A stretch of DNA of 64,000 bases from Monoplex corrugatus (lineage: Eukaryota > Mollusca > Gastropoda > Littorinimorpha > Ranellidae), in contig CM060307.1 of NCBI GenBank assembly GCA_030674185.1, positions 46,435,681 through 46,499,680 on the forward strand, given 5' to 3'. The notes under the pieces were generated by a model. That model was not told where the DNA came from. It did no database searches and saw nothing but the letters and a program-made list of their open reading frames with translations. Below are positions 9,654 to 20,850 of the stretch, piece after piece; within the stretch, counting starts at the first letter, position 1; every line of letters starts with the position of its first letter. Made by a program: the position numbers and the translations under genes.

Positions 9654-10279
9654 CAGGGATGGGAATTGCACAAAGTGGTTGGGGAGTACAAGAGTCATGG
9701 CACACCTTACGTCACGGCGCATCTCAAACTTGTGTATGTAGATTTATATATGTATACGTGTTTTGTGAGTGTATTTGTACAGTATGTATTAATATGGTGT
9801 GTGTGTGAGTGTGTGTGTGTGTGTACTTGCATGGTGTGTGTGTGTGTACTTGCATGGTTGTGTGTGTGTATGTGTGTACTTGCATGGTGTGTGTGTGTGT
9901 TGTTGTATGTATGTGTGTAGCCATCTTGAATGGAAGTAACGCGCATCGCGCGAGATCTCGGCAATTAACGTGATGTCTTGACTATCCGGCCACTTGCCGA
10001 GTAACAGCGGACCTTCTTTCGCTGCACGCAGACGATTCTCCCAGAATTGTTCGGTGTGAGAAAGGGTGACGCGATTTTCTGAAAAAACTGCTGATCGGCA
10101 GCATTACAGTTTACTGTAAAGTCTTACATCGGCTTGGCTCACACTGCTACCGGTATGCAAGCAGACGATTTTTTTTTTCTCTTTTTCAAAACGGCTGGGC
10201 GTACGGCGTAGAACGTGGGGCGCATAGAAAATACGGCTGGGGCGTATATACGCCCAGACGCGTACAATTCCCATCCCTG
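9654..10279. mobile_element. Non-autonomous DNA transposon (hAT-like ends) in a TACA microsatellite
   Basis: The 626-bp segment begins CAGGGATGGGAATTG and ends with its exact reverse complement CAATTCCCATCCCTG. It is flanked on both sides by TACATACA repeats, so the target duplication cannot be read with certainty. The CAGGG start is compatible with hAT elements. The inside holds a (GT)n array (about 9798-9920) and a more GC-rich right half. No transposase frame is present. Confidence 0.75.
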
Positions 10280-10639
10280 ATACATACATACATGTATACA
10301 TACATACATACATACATACATACATACATACATACATAGACAGACCTACACTCATGCATACACATAGATAATAGATCTATACACACACATCCCCCCATAT
10401 AAACATAAGAGGAAATATAAGCATACAATCAACTGAATGGGAAAAGTACACCATCAAGAGGTATGGCTGATGTAAATGGATCATGCCTAGTGCAATGAAT
10501 CCAGTTTGACCTTGGAACAGAAGGAAAACATTCTAAACCAACAGCCAAGAGGCTGAAGGGAAAACCAGAGTCCCCAAAGAAAAAAGCCTTAGACGCGGCC
10601 TAGCCGGTCTTGTGAATTAAAACAGACACTTCAGCCTGC

Positions 10640-10883
10640 AACCAGTGCACTATCAGCAGTTGGTGGATAGGATGCCAGAGTCAAAGGACTAACCCTTTGA
10701 CTCCCACATCCTATCAACAAATGCAAAAACTTAACCTTTTAACCTCCTCACCCTATCCACCAGCTTCCTGCAAGAAGCTGGTGGATAGGATGAGGAAGTC
10801 AAAAGATTAAATTTTTGCTTTCCTAGCATGGTTTACAATGCAGGATGCTGATGAACAGGGTGCAGGAGAAAAAAAAGGATTAA
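10640..10883. mobile_element. TTAACCCTTTGACTCC MITE (nested palindromes)
   Basis: The sequence has outward arms (ctaaccctttgactcc ... ggattaa) and a second inner pair of the same arms (ttaaccttttaacctcctca ... tgaggaagtcaaaagatta), with a near-perfect inner hairpin cttcctgcaagaagctggtgg. TTAA lies at the right edge. Related copies occur at 22.7, 31.6, 32.1, 46.1 and 47.1 kb. Confidence 0.75.
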
Positions 10884-11560
10884 CAAATCAAGATAATGGG
10901 CCTTGAAAACATACAAAACTGTAGCCCACGTGACAGTTAAGCCTGTGACCCATGCATTATAAGCCTGGTACTATAACCAACTGAACTAATGGATCACTTT
11001 TTCCCTGATATTCTCCATCCCTTTAATTTTTGTTATTTTTCTAAGATACATTGAGGCCAGTATTCCTGCAATTTTCTACCACTGCTATTACTGTCAAATG
11101 TAAAGTGTTGCTGCTCAAGTGTACTTTTGAGAAAATGTAAAAAAAAGTTCTGACCAAGAAGAATGTTATTTCAAAGTTCCAAGAGAAAGAACAGACACTT
11201 TCACTTCAAATGAGAAGTTATATACAAAGTATCCAACATTCAAATAAGAGTTATAGCAAGCAACACACTTGACCATATAGTAGTAGGGCACATCAGGCCT
11301 CACAGTCTTTTTGATCCCATCAATTTTGGTTTATCCTGCAGTTTTTGACTCATAACTGCATTTGCATGACACAGATTTTTTTTTTTTAAATAATTAAATG
11401 AAAAAAAAGCTCCCTCTACATCTCTTACTCTCTCTTTATGTATGCTCTCACTCTCTCTCTAGATATACACAAAATACATATATATTTAACACACTTTTTA
11501 TATATAAATATTCAGTTATAAATATCACACAAAAATGTGCGTCTCTGATGCATGAAACAG

Positions 11561-11802
11561 GCTGGGTAAGAGAAGAAGATAGTTTCCTCTGAAAATTGGC
11601 TGGGGTCCAGGGGCAATGGGGGGTCTGGGGGGGCTTCGCCCCCCAGAAGCTGAAGAATTTCTATAATTTTGAGGCACTATGAATGCATTTCCTGATGGCA
11701 AATACAATAATTCAGTAATATTTCCCCTGAAAAAAAATGTTTTCCCTCTGAAACTAGGAGTTCATCTGCTGAAATTAGCGGATCCGCTGAGAGTTACCCA
11801 GC
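11561..11802. mobile_element. Possible short foldback element
   Basis: Its ends are gctgggtaa and ttacccagc, exact reverse complements, and an inner GC-rich hairpin ggggggcttcgccccccag lies at 11625-11643. The overall size of 242 bp suits a MITE. The termini are short, so the boundaries are uncertain. Confidence 0.4.
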
Positions 11803-12270
11803 TTGATGAAATTCTCATTTCACACTGGAGTCCAGGCCTGAGCATCATTAAAACACACCAAATTTTACTGTGAAGCATTTATTTTCCACTGTAGCCACTA
11901 TAACTTCAAGCAGCACATCACACATGTGCACTTTCATCCAGTTTGTTACGATCTTTGCAATGGAAACATTATGCCTAAATTATCCTTGTGGTTTTAGTTT
12001 TTGGATTGTTGAACAATTTCTATTTGGGAAACCTTTTTCTAGTGAAAATTAGAATCTTCAAAACAGCCTACCATTGTACCAAGTTTGTGATTTAAAACGA
12101 GATCATATGATTCAGCCAAAAGTTGCCCCGTCTTGTAAAACTATTAAAAGTGGGCTTTTTCCCATTTAAATCAATGAATCTGTAAATAAAGAAAGGAGTG
12201 TTTTATGAAGCCTGACTGTCATTTACACTTCTTTTCTTATCAATTTCTGTCTCTCTCCTTGCATGTGTAG
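11803..12270. other. No gene recognised
   Basis: AT-rich sequence without a convincing frame, splice pair or repeat relation to the rest of the window. Confidence 0.4.
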
Positions 12271-12381
12271 GTGTGTGTATATGTGTGGGTGGGTGTGTAT
12301 GTGTGTGTGGTGTGTGTGTATGTGTACTGATGTGTGTGTGTGTTGATGTTCATTCATTCTTTGATTTAATGTCTTGTGTGT

Positions 12382-12415
<34 letters not shown>

Positions 12416-12727
12416 TCAGGATTTCAGTTCAATTTTAGCATTCATAAGTATTCATGACCCCCTAGATATCCTAGTGACCCCCCAAAAATTCAGATGCGAA
12501 TTTTGCACATCCAATATGACCCCTACATATAAGAGACAGACAGACAGACAAAGAGAGACAGAGACAGAGAGACAGACAGAGAGATAGAGAGAAAGAGTAG
12601 ATATGTACATACATTAGGTATATATAATTTACATCTGGGCCAATAGGTCTAGATATATAGACATAGGCTATGCCTTGCGTGTGTGTGTGTGTAGGGGGGT
12701 GGAGGTAAATGCATGTGTGTGTATGTA

Positions 12728-12732
12728 TTGTG

Positions 12733-12787
<55 letters not shown>

Positions 12788-12812
12788 TCTGTGTGTGTGT
12801 GTGTGTGTGGTT
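12728..12812. repeat. (GT)n microsatellite cluster
   Basis: A long GT run. Shorter GT runs lie at 12260-12350 and 12375-12415, and GACA/GAGA repeats at 12533-12597. Confidence 0.95.
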
Positions 12813-12829
12813 GTTGTTGCTCCTTTGTT

Positions 12830-14031
12830 GCTGGGCAAATGTAAACTTTACCCCCCTTTTTTCTGAGTATCCGAAATCAGGCTGTTCCGCCTAACTCCCT
12901 TAACACTATGAACAGTGATTGGTCACAGCACTAGCCCTACCCTAATCCTCACCATTTTATGAGCTTTGTGTACCAAATTTATCAATGATATCCTGCAGTG
13001 GGAGTTACATGGAACAATCATATTTTCCTATTGTTGCAAGTAATCTCTTCTTAATGCTGATTCATTCAACATAAATTTCAATTTGCATTCATGACAATTC
13101 GATCTAATTGTTATTGATACTGCTGAAGAAGAATCAATTTAAAAAGAAAATAAAGTAAAACGGATAGGGCCTTGGCTGTTTTAGTAAACATACACATTTC
13201 TGGTAACGTTTCCGAAGTTCTCTAATAATAAATATATTCAAAAATCATGTCTTGGGTTTTAGACTCCCTAATTTTTACGAACTTACAATATGTAGGCCTA
13301 CACCGACCGGAATGACTGTCAACCTCTCTGCGGCCTACACATCTATTACGGTATTACTAGTGTTGACGTTCAGTCATGTGGAGGAGGCACATGTCAACAA
13401 AGTCATTTGTGCCGATGGCTGCCAAGTCCAATCCCGCTGCGTCCGCACAAACACCAACTTTACAACAATTTTTTTGCACTAGGCAACCATTTTATTCCGC
13501 TCGCCACGCTGGTTATAATTCACTGTTCGAACAATGAGAAATCAGACGAAGAAAGGTGGGCAACATCACAGCACATCAATGTTGTGGCAGTGTTCCCAGA
13601 AAAGGTGAACTCACAATCTAAACATTGCGTATTACGTCATGAATCTATGCGTTGTTTGCACCTAAGCTACCACAACATTCATTCTCCAATCCTTTCACAG
13701 AAGGTGCTCAATCGAACCAAAGTTGTCATCATACTATGTCTTCGTTTAGGCCTATACTTTCAGAGTAAGGACAGCAAATGACTTGGTTATGGAACTGGTT
13801 TTTTGTTTGTTTGATGAGTAATTATGAAAATTTTCAACTATACTTATATGGGTATATTTCCGACACTGCAATATCTTTATTTTACTATGTATTTAAAATT
13901 CCTTATTGAAAATAATGCAGTGGCAAATAATTCCTGTTCCTGTGTGGGCCTATCACTTCCTGTTTCAAAAGACATCGCGCGTGTTGACGGTTTTCAAGCA
14001 AGTCTTTTTGTTTCGAAAAATTGTTTGAACA
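12830..14031. promoter_or_regulatory. Upstream region of MPLKIP, promoter inferred by position only
   Basis: No coding frame here is convincing; the 124-codon frame at 13407-13781 has no recognisable features. MPLKIP translation begins at 14032, so its promoter and 5' UTR should lie here. Because the WDR24-like gene runs the other way and lacks its first non-coding exon, a shared divergent promoter is possible. No TATA box or other decisive element was seen. Confidence 0.3.
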
Positions 14032-14393
14032 ATGAACCCTCAGAAGTCACCAAGTCTTCCTCCGCAGACTTCACCTGGTATAACGTGGGGTTCTCCTGCA
14101 TTACTACCGAGTGCTAGTTTTCCTCCTATGAACCAACCGAGAATGATGACACCACCACATACACAGCAACTCGACACACGGCAAAGGTTTGAAAGGTCGT
14201 CAACAACAACGTGTGCAGGAGCAAGATTGTTTGGGCCAGGCTTTGGACCGAGATCTCCGCAGATGGGAATGTCTTCTCCTGGTTCGTTTCGTACACCTCA
14301 ACCTCAGCGACAATCTCCGTACACACCCAGGGCAGCTTGGTCAGACAATAGGGTACAGAAAAGGAACCCCCGGTTTCAGCAAAGCCATCAAAG

Positions 14394-14394
<1 letters not shown>
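14032..14394 (+). CDS. MPLKIP: MPLKIP/TTDN1-like, exon 1
   Basis: MPLKIP (M-phase-specific PLK1-interacting protein, TTDN1) is a small disordered protein with a conserved C-terminal motif. The human gene is linked to non-photosensitive trichothiodystrophy and also has two coding exons. Exon 1 here starts at ATG 14032 and encodes 121 residues rich in Pro, Ser, Gln, Arg and Gly (for example PGFGPRSPQMGMSSPGSFRT), as expected for the N-terminal region. It ends at AGA with a GTAAGT donor at 14395, phase 0. With exon 2 the protein is 173 residues, against about 179 in human. The donor runs straight into a (CT)n microsatellite, and the intron is enlarged by a DIRS element. The low-complexity exon alone would be weak evidence; the identification rests on exon 2. 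Confidence 0.87.
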
Positions 14395-14398
<4 letters not shown>

Positions 14399-14459
<61 letters not shown>

Positions 14460-14477
14460 CTCTCTCTCTCTCTCTGT
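14399..14477. repeat. (CT)n microsatellite at the MPLKIP donor
   Basis: A CT run starting four bases after the exon 1 / intron junction. Confidence 0.97.
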
Positions 14478-15141
14478 GCGTGTGTCTCTCTGTTTTGTTT
14501 CAGTTACAGATGTTCTAATTAATGCATGACCTGTTAATTAATTAACAGGTATTTGCCTCAGCCAGATATATATACGCAGGGCTGCCTACTACCCCAGAAC
14601 ATGGTTAGACTATTTACTAATTTAGTCTCTAAAATGGTCTAGGCTACACAGGGGATGGGGGTGTTCTGGAATTTTTTTTTTTTTTCTGTCCCAGAAAATC
14701 TCAAGATGGGTCAATCAACATGCCTTGGCAATTCTTCACATCCAGTAATGACTACAGGCACAGTCCCATAGACAATGACTTCACAGCATGAAAGGAAAAC
14801 TTTTCATTCCTTTATTGGCAGGTTGCACATATGATGTATATGGTGTCTGTCATCTAAACAGTGGTGCTGTTCACATATGGTTTTTGGTTGGTTGGTTTTG
14901 TCTTGTTTTGTTGTTGTTATTGTTTGGGAGTTTTTGTTTTTTCATAGTATGACTAGTTGACACTTAGTGCACTTGTCTAATGTGTGTCCCTGGAATGCTC
15001 TGGAAAGCAAAATTAGGGGTAGGCAACCATGTAAACTATCAAATGTAAATTATTGATATGCCTAAACTAAAAGTGTGCCACTGAACATGTAAACCCGATA
15101 TTTGCAGATTTTGCTTTTTATGGTGCTATGTAACCCGATAT

Positions 15142-15292
15142 TTAATTACACATACTGTACCGTGGCTCACTGACGCAATAAGCGGCAGCGATTTGCCATT
15201 CCTGCCTCATAAACAATAAAGTCTGAAGGGACCATAACTCTGAGAGTATCCATGTCTTGCGCATGCGCATGTGCTCTTCCTCTTTTCTCGGC
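15142..15292 (+). repeat. DIRS copy A left inverted terminal repeat
   Basis: The sequence from ccgtggctcactgacgcaat to tgctcttcctctttt is inverted at 20690-20818. The outermost ~20 bp differ between the two ends, as is usual for DIRS split termini. Confidence 0.85.
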
Positions 15293-15371
15293 AGCCATCT
15301 TCCACCTCGCCTCGTACTCTCTGAGCAGCTAAGTATTTTTCGATTCTCGTTGCTGTTTTTGTGTCTTGCCT

Positions 15372-17935
15372 ATGTTTTCGTTTAAGGGAGAAACTTATGT
15401 GAAGCGATTGGGTGGCAAAGCGAGGGTTAAGAAGATTTTGTCCGCTGAATTCTCCAACCCACAGACTGGTGGTTCGACCGGCGCACCAAAACCCGCTCTC
15501 TCTTCATCTTTGTCTCTCCCTTCCACGTCTTCTCTCTCTCACTCTCTCGAGTCATCGCAACTCAGCTACGGTTCTGTTGCGGTGACCACGAGCCCTCAAC
15601 TCAGCTGCGGCTCAGTTGACTTTTCGTCTTTTTTTTTTTTGCGGCCTTCACACTGCCCATCACAGTTATCGACTTAACTGCGGTTCTGTCAATTCTGTGC
15701 TCACCCCCTTCGTACAGCTCAACTCCGGTTCTGCTGATACCGTTTCAGCCCCTATGGCTGAAGGGGACTTGGGTATGGGTCTCCTTCGGGAGGCAGGAAG
15801 GCCAGCACTTTGACTGAAACTGGCTCACCCCCTGGTTCGCCAGGCGGGACACCCCCTGGTTCGCCAGGTGGGCCAAGGGAGACAACCCCCCTATTATGGG
15901 CGTCAGATCGTCGATCCACCCTGGTTGCCTCCCTTCCCCGCAGCCTGCTGCTGCCCCCGCCCCAACCTCTGTCCCATTCCAGACAGAGCACTTGGGCGCC
16001 TTGGCAAATACCAAGCGACCCACGGCGGGCTGGCACCTCTCTGTCCCATTCCGGACAGAGCACTTGGCCGCCTTGGCAAATGCCAAGTGGTCCCCAGCAG
16101 GCTGGCCCTTTGGGCACTGGGGAACCCCCGACCCACGGGGACCATTACCCGCGGGCGTCAGACCATAGGTCCGCCCCGGCTGGTCATCACAACTCAACTA
16201 CGGTTCTGTTGCCATGACCACGAGCCCTCAACTCAGCTGCGGCTCTGTTGACTTCTTGTCATTTTGTGGCCTTCACACTGCCCCTCACGGTAATCGACTC
16301 GGCTACGGCTCTGTCGATTCCGTACTCGCCCTCTCAGTACAGCTCAACCCCGGTTCAGCTGCTACTGTTTCAGCCCCTATGGCTGAAGGGCGACACGGGT
16401 ATGGGTCTCCTTTGAGAGGCAGGAAGGCCAGCACCTTGACAGAAAATGGCTCACCCCCTGGTTCGCCAGGCGGGACGCCCCCTGGTTCGCCAGGCGGGCC
16501 AAGGGAGACAACCCCCCTATTATGGGCGTCAGATCATAGATCCGCCCAGGTTGTCTCCCTCCCTGCAGCCTGCTTGTGCCCTCAACGCAGCTGCGGCTCT
16601 GAAAAAGGCTCACCCCCTGCTTAGCCAGGTGGGTCATGGGTGACAACACAGTGAACACCCCTGAGCGGGCGTCAGACCGAGGTCCGCCCCGGCTTGGTCA
16701 TCACAACTCAACTACGGTTCTATTGCCATGACCACGAGCCCTCAACTCAGCTTCGGCTCTGTTGACTTTTTGTTATTTTGCGGCCTTTACACTGCCCCTC
16801 ACAATAATCGACTCAGCTGCGGTTCTGTCGATTCCGTACTCGCCCCCTACGTACAGCTCAACCCCGGTTCAGCTGCTACTGCTTCAGCCCCTATGGCTGA
16901 AGGGCGACATGGGTATGGGTCTCCTTCGGGAGGCAGGAAGGCCAGCACTTGGGCAGAAAATGGCTCACCCCCTGGTTCGCCAGGCGGGCCAAGGGAGACA
17001 ACCCCCCCTATTACGGGCGTCAGATCCACCCAGGTTGTCTCCTTTCCTCCCCTGCAGCCTGCTTGTGCCCCCGCTCCAACCTCTTTGTCCCATCCGGACA
17101 GAGTGCTTGGTCGCCTTGGCAAATGCCAAGCGACCCACTGCGGGCTGGCACATCTCTGTCCCATTGTGGACAGAGCGCTTAGTCGTCTTGGCAAATGACA
17201 ACCGACCCCCAGCAGGCTGGCCCCTTGGGCACTGGGGATCCAGGGACTCCATCGGCTCAGCCCATGACGCCTCCCATGGCACCGTACATGGCGCCATGGC
17301 AGCACTTCCCATCTATGGGATTTCCCCTTGCCTCGTTCGCAGGGTATACTTGGTGGCCCTGCTTTATGCCCGGCGCCCCACCCACGCAGGCGTCTGCCTT
17401 GACCACCCCTCTGGATCCCACCCCCCCCCCCCCCCCCCAGGTCGGATTCCTCCCCAAGGGGACCTCCCCGGGGCTTCTGACCCCAGTCCGTTTGGAGTTT
17501 GCCCACACTTGGGCACTCCACAGTCCATCGCCTCCTCTGTAGGCGGGCCGGGGGTACACTGACTCCACAGCCCCAGCCTCCCCTTTCCTAAAAGAGTCAG
17601 GCTTGGTGGCTGACTCGTTGAGGAGGGCCCATAGCAAGGTGAGGGGCACTGAGGCACAGGACATCCTTCCAGGCTCTGTGCCCGACTTCCTTGGAGCTCT
17701 GGCTTACGGGAAATTCCTGAGGCCAGAGAAACTCCCTTTCCACAGAGTGGTCCTCACGGTCCATGAGGCCATTCCAGAGTCGCCACTCTCCCTCACACAG
17801 GATAACCTCCTCTTAGCGCAAGAGAGGTCTCAGGCCCAGCAGCGGCATATCTCCCTCTCGCAGCGCTGCCTGGCAAACTGGGAGGAGACTGCCAGGAGGG
17901 GTCTGGAAGTGGATCCAGTGGTGGGTTCCTTCTTG
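15372..17935 (+). pseudogene. DIRS copy A gag-like region, with internal triplication
   Basis: The N-terminus MFSFKGETYVKRLGGKARVK is nearly identical to that of copy B. From about 15551 a ~0.5-0.6 kb block (starting with an aactcagctacggttctgtt-like sequence and running through a cctatggctgaaggg block) is present three times, at about 15551, 16186 and 16698. Copy B has it once. The C-terminal part (VADSLRRAHSKVRGTEAQDI to about 17935) retains the helical Q/R-rich region. Several frame changes and stops make it non-functional. DIRS gag proteins are thought to bind the element RNA. Confidence 0.8.
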
Positions 17936-18424
17936 GTGTGGTCTGGTGTCCGCTCTTCAGGACCCAGACTACGAGCCCGCTTCTCTCCGTCAGTCACCTG
18001 TCACTCCCGCAATGGTTGCTTCCATTCACTCCATGGCGGAAAGACCTCAAGCACTCAACCAATGCCCTTCGCCAGATTGTACCTCAATTCAGTCCTGTCA
18101 AGGCCAAATGCAGTACTCTTACCATCTTTGGTCACCCGCTCTTCATCTGCCAGAGCTTCCTCGAGAGCTGTGCCACTTAGGTCTGGTTCCCTCTTCGGGA
18201 CCCACGTGCAGGCCACTATCAAGAGTCAGGACGAAATCAGGAGGGACCTCGCCCTTCACTCTGGTCCCGCTTGCCCCGCAGCAAAGCGCCCTGCTCCGGC
18301 GGCTCCCCCACCTTCCAGGGGCCTCCACAGGAGACGTTTTGCGCCTCCTTCAGCCCCAAAGGGGCTAGGGCAAGCACACCCCCCCCCCCCCCACGCGATC
18401 CTGTGGGCAGTCTGTCCCGACACA

Positions 18425-19445
18425 TTAGACACTTTCAGGTCCATCTGTGATGCCTTGCTCCCGGACGATTGGGGGATGTCCATTGATCTCAGATATGCGT
18501 ATACCCATCTCCTTATTCACCCAAGGGACAGGACGTACCTCCAATTCGTTTCGAGGAACCGATTCTTCCAGTTCAGGGCTTTTCCCCAGGGTTGCTTGGG
18601 ACCAATCATCAGTGAGCAAATGGCACTCCTGGTCCCGGTTAGCCCAGGGAGTCCATATCACACACACCCCTCCTCAGCGGACTTGTTCACGGATGCGTCC
18701 TAATCCGGGTGGGGGGCCTACGTGGGCCTGCTAACAGCAGCAGGTCAATGGTCACAAGACCTCCTTTCCTGTCACATCAACATTCTGGAACTGGAGGCAG
18801 TTTTTTCAAGCCCCCAGAGACTTTCTCCCCTTTCTTAAGGGAAAACATGTTCGCACCGACACGGACAACACTACTATGGCTTGTTACATCAACAAGCAAA
18901 GGGGCGCTCGCTCCCACTCCTTGTCTTGGAGAGCGGAACAGCTTCCACTCTGGTGTGTAGAACAATCCTTTCAGATCTCAGCGATGCATGTCCCGGGAAA
19001 GATGAACATACTTGCGGCCTCCGTCCGCAGCTCCCACAGGATTCTTCCCTTAGAACAGGCACTGGTCTGTGCAGTTCTGCAGCCAGTGTGGGCAGCGTGG
19101 TCCAATTCACAAGTGGACCTGTTTGCCACCAGATTCCACCGCCGCCTTCATCTGTAGGTCTTTCCAGTCCCAGATCCTTTGGCTTGGCCCGTGGAATGCT
19201 CCGTCCATTCCACGGTCAGTCCTGTCGGGCTACACCTTCCCTCCGTTCCCCTAACTAGGAAAGTTCTGCAGAAGGTGCGGGCAGACTCTGCCACGATGGT
19301 TCTCGTGGCGCCTCGATGGCCTGCCCAAACATGGTTTCCGGAACTGCTGCACCTGTTCCATGTGCCTCCAATAAAACACACTGTCACAGACCGGTCCTTG
19401 CTTCAACCAAGGTCACGCATTCTGCACAGCAACCGGAGGCTCTAA
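18425..19445 (+). pseudogene. DIRS copy A RT-RNase H remnant, RT palm deleted
   Basis: The RT fragment (DDWGMSIDLRYAYTHLLIHP, then FRAFPQG) runs almost directly into RNase H (DLFTDAS at about 18685). In copy B about 170 residues, including the catalytic YLDD, lie between these two points. RNase H landmarks TRTTLLWLVTSTSK and the region after it are out of frame. The downstream ATRFHRRLHL and TLVAPRWPAQTWFPELLHL-like parts are recognisable across frames. The element cannot encode its own polymerase. Confidence 0.82.
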
Positions 19446-19459
19446 ACCTTCCTGCTTGA

Positions 19460-20487
19460 CTGCTGTGCAGGCCTCAATGTCTCCATTAGGCTTGTCCCCG
19501 GCAGTGATCAGCCCTGTGGTGCAAGCACACAGACCGGACACTCAGGGAACGTATAGTGCCCACTGACACAGTTGGCCTTCTGGGTGCTCCTCAACCTTCC
19601 AGTCACCCCCGCGCTCGCAGTGGGCCAACTACCACGGCCTTCTTCGTCGGGGAAAAACCTTTTGTCCTCCTCAGTGAAGGGACGCAGGGCAGCCATCTGC
19701 AATACCATCAGCCAGTCGGGTAGTCCTTCATTCGCGGACAACCCTGTCCTGCTGGATATTGTCCGTAGGGCTTCCCTTCGGGAAGCCTGACCCCCCGCGG
19801 CACCCGGCCCGGGGATCTCCTTCTCGTCCTCTCCTCCCTGGGACTTTCGCCTTAACGAGCCCATCAGGGAGTGTTCTCCCAACTTCCTCTCATTTCGGAC
19901 GGCCTCTCTACTCACTCTAGCGTTGGGGAGGCACTGTAGCGAAGTGCACGCCCTTGGCGGACTCCCCGGGGATGTTGCTTTTGAACCGGAGGGCTAAATG
20001 TCTCTCCGCCTACTCCCGGACTTCTTGGACAAGAACCAGTCGCCAGGTTCTCCTACTCTGTCTATCTCCATCCCCTGACGTCTATCCTTGCTCCGGATGA
20101 CGAAATCTTCTCGCCAGAAGCAGCACCACCTGTTTCTCTCTTACAACGAAAGCTATAAGAAGGCCATTAGCCACGCATCCCCCTCTCGATGGCTGTGAAC
20201 AGTCATCAAGGATGCGTATGCCAGGCCGGGCTCAGATTCGGCTGTCTTCTCCCTGAGGCCCCATGAGATTAGAGCATGGGCCTTGTCACTGGCGTTCACT
20301 CAGGGCCAGCCCCCTGAGTGTCCTGGACACCACGCATTGGCGTTCTCTGGGCACGTTCATTCCATCCTACCGGCGCGATGTATACCATCTGCGCGACTAT
20401 AGATCTAGGGGTATCGCTTCCACTGTGGTGGCTCAACACCCCATCTCTGTTGCACGCCCTGACTTGTCTCATTCCTCCAGGCGTTAA
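19460..20487 (+). pseudogene. DIRS copy A tyrosine recombinase remnant
   Basis: Fragments in several frames match copy B's recombinase: a TISQSGSPSFADNPVLLDIV segment (about 19715-19760), a GRRAAICNT segment, an FSLRPHEIRAWALS-like segment carrying the H-x-x-R pair and a FIPSYRRDV segment with the tyrosine, ending in SHSSRR and a stop at 20487. Frameshifts separate the fragments. Confidence 0.78.
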
Positions 20488-20526
20488 CCAGGTAAGCCCT
20501 CCTTCCGGGTAGCGCTATTCTGCATC

Positions 20527-20611
20527 AGTGAGCCACGGTACAGTATGTGTAATTAAAAGGAAATTTTCCTTCTAAAATTACGTTTAATCTAACATACTTA
20601 CCGTGGCTCAC
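20527..20611 (+). repeat. DIRS copy A internal complementary region
   Basis: The first ~33 bp are the complement of the element's left end and the remaining ~52 bp the complement of its right end, joined head to head. This is the diagnostic feature of DIRS elements, taken to serve as template for completing the termini. Confidence 0.9.
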
Positions 20612-20689
20612 ACACGAGTTCCTCCCGTCCTCCCCGCCTTCCTGGTTCCTTCCGTTCACAGTCAGGGTCTTGGTTTCCTCGAAAAGAGG

Positions 20690-20850
20690 AAGGCACATGC
20701 GCATGCGCAAGACATGGATACTCTCAGAGTTATGGTCCCTTCGGACTTTATTGTTTATGAGGAAGGAATGGCAAATCGCTGCCGCTTATTGCATCAGTGA
20801 GCCACGGTAAGTATGTTAGATTAAACGTAATTTTAGAAGGAAAATTTCCT
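20690..20850 (+). repeat. DIRS copy A right inverted terminal repeat
   Basis: It is the inverted counterpart of 15160-15292 and ends with the unique tail ttagaaggaaaatttcct. It contains CACGGTAAGTATG (GT at 20807), a consensus 5' splice site in the sense strand of MPLKIP. Confidence 0.85.

Larger units (their letters stand above)
15142..20850 (+). mobile_element. DIRS-type tyrosine-recombinase retrotransposon, copy A (decayed)
   Basis: The 5.7-kb element lies in the MPLKIP intron in the sense orientation. Its left end (tttaattacacatactgtac) and right end (the aaaatttcct end at 20850) carry split inverted repeats sharing ccgtggctcac, gcaataagcggcagcg and further sequence. Internal order is gag-like region, RT, RNase H, tyrosine recombinase, then an internal complementary region at 20527-20611 that joins the complements of both termini. 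This is the DIRS layout, which lets a circular intermediate form. Reading frames are broken in many places and part of the RT is deleted. It is far more GC-rich than the host sequence around it. Confidence 0.92.

Noticed and set aside
11525..11707. Short minus-strand frame with a proline-rich peptide
   Set aside because: It is a translation of the GC-rich hairpin of a probable foldback element.
13407..13781. 124-codon frame upstream of MPLKIP
   Set aside because: No domain, no homology that I recognise, and ordinary composition for AT-rich non-coding DNA.
15745..17664. Many overlapping frames in both strands of DIRS copy A
   Set aside because: They arise from GC-rich, repeated gag sequence. 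Only frames homologous to copy B were kept.
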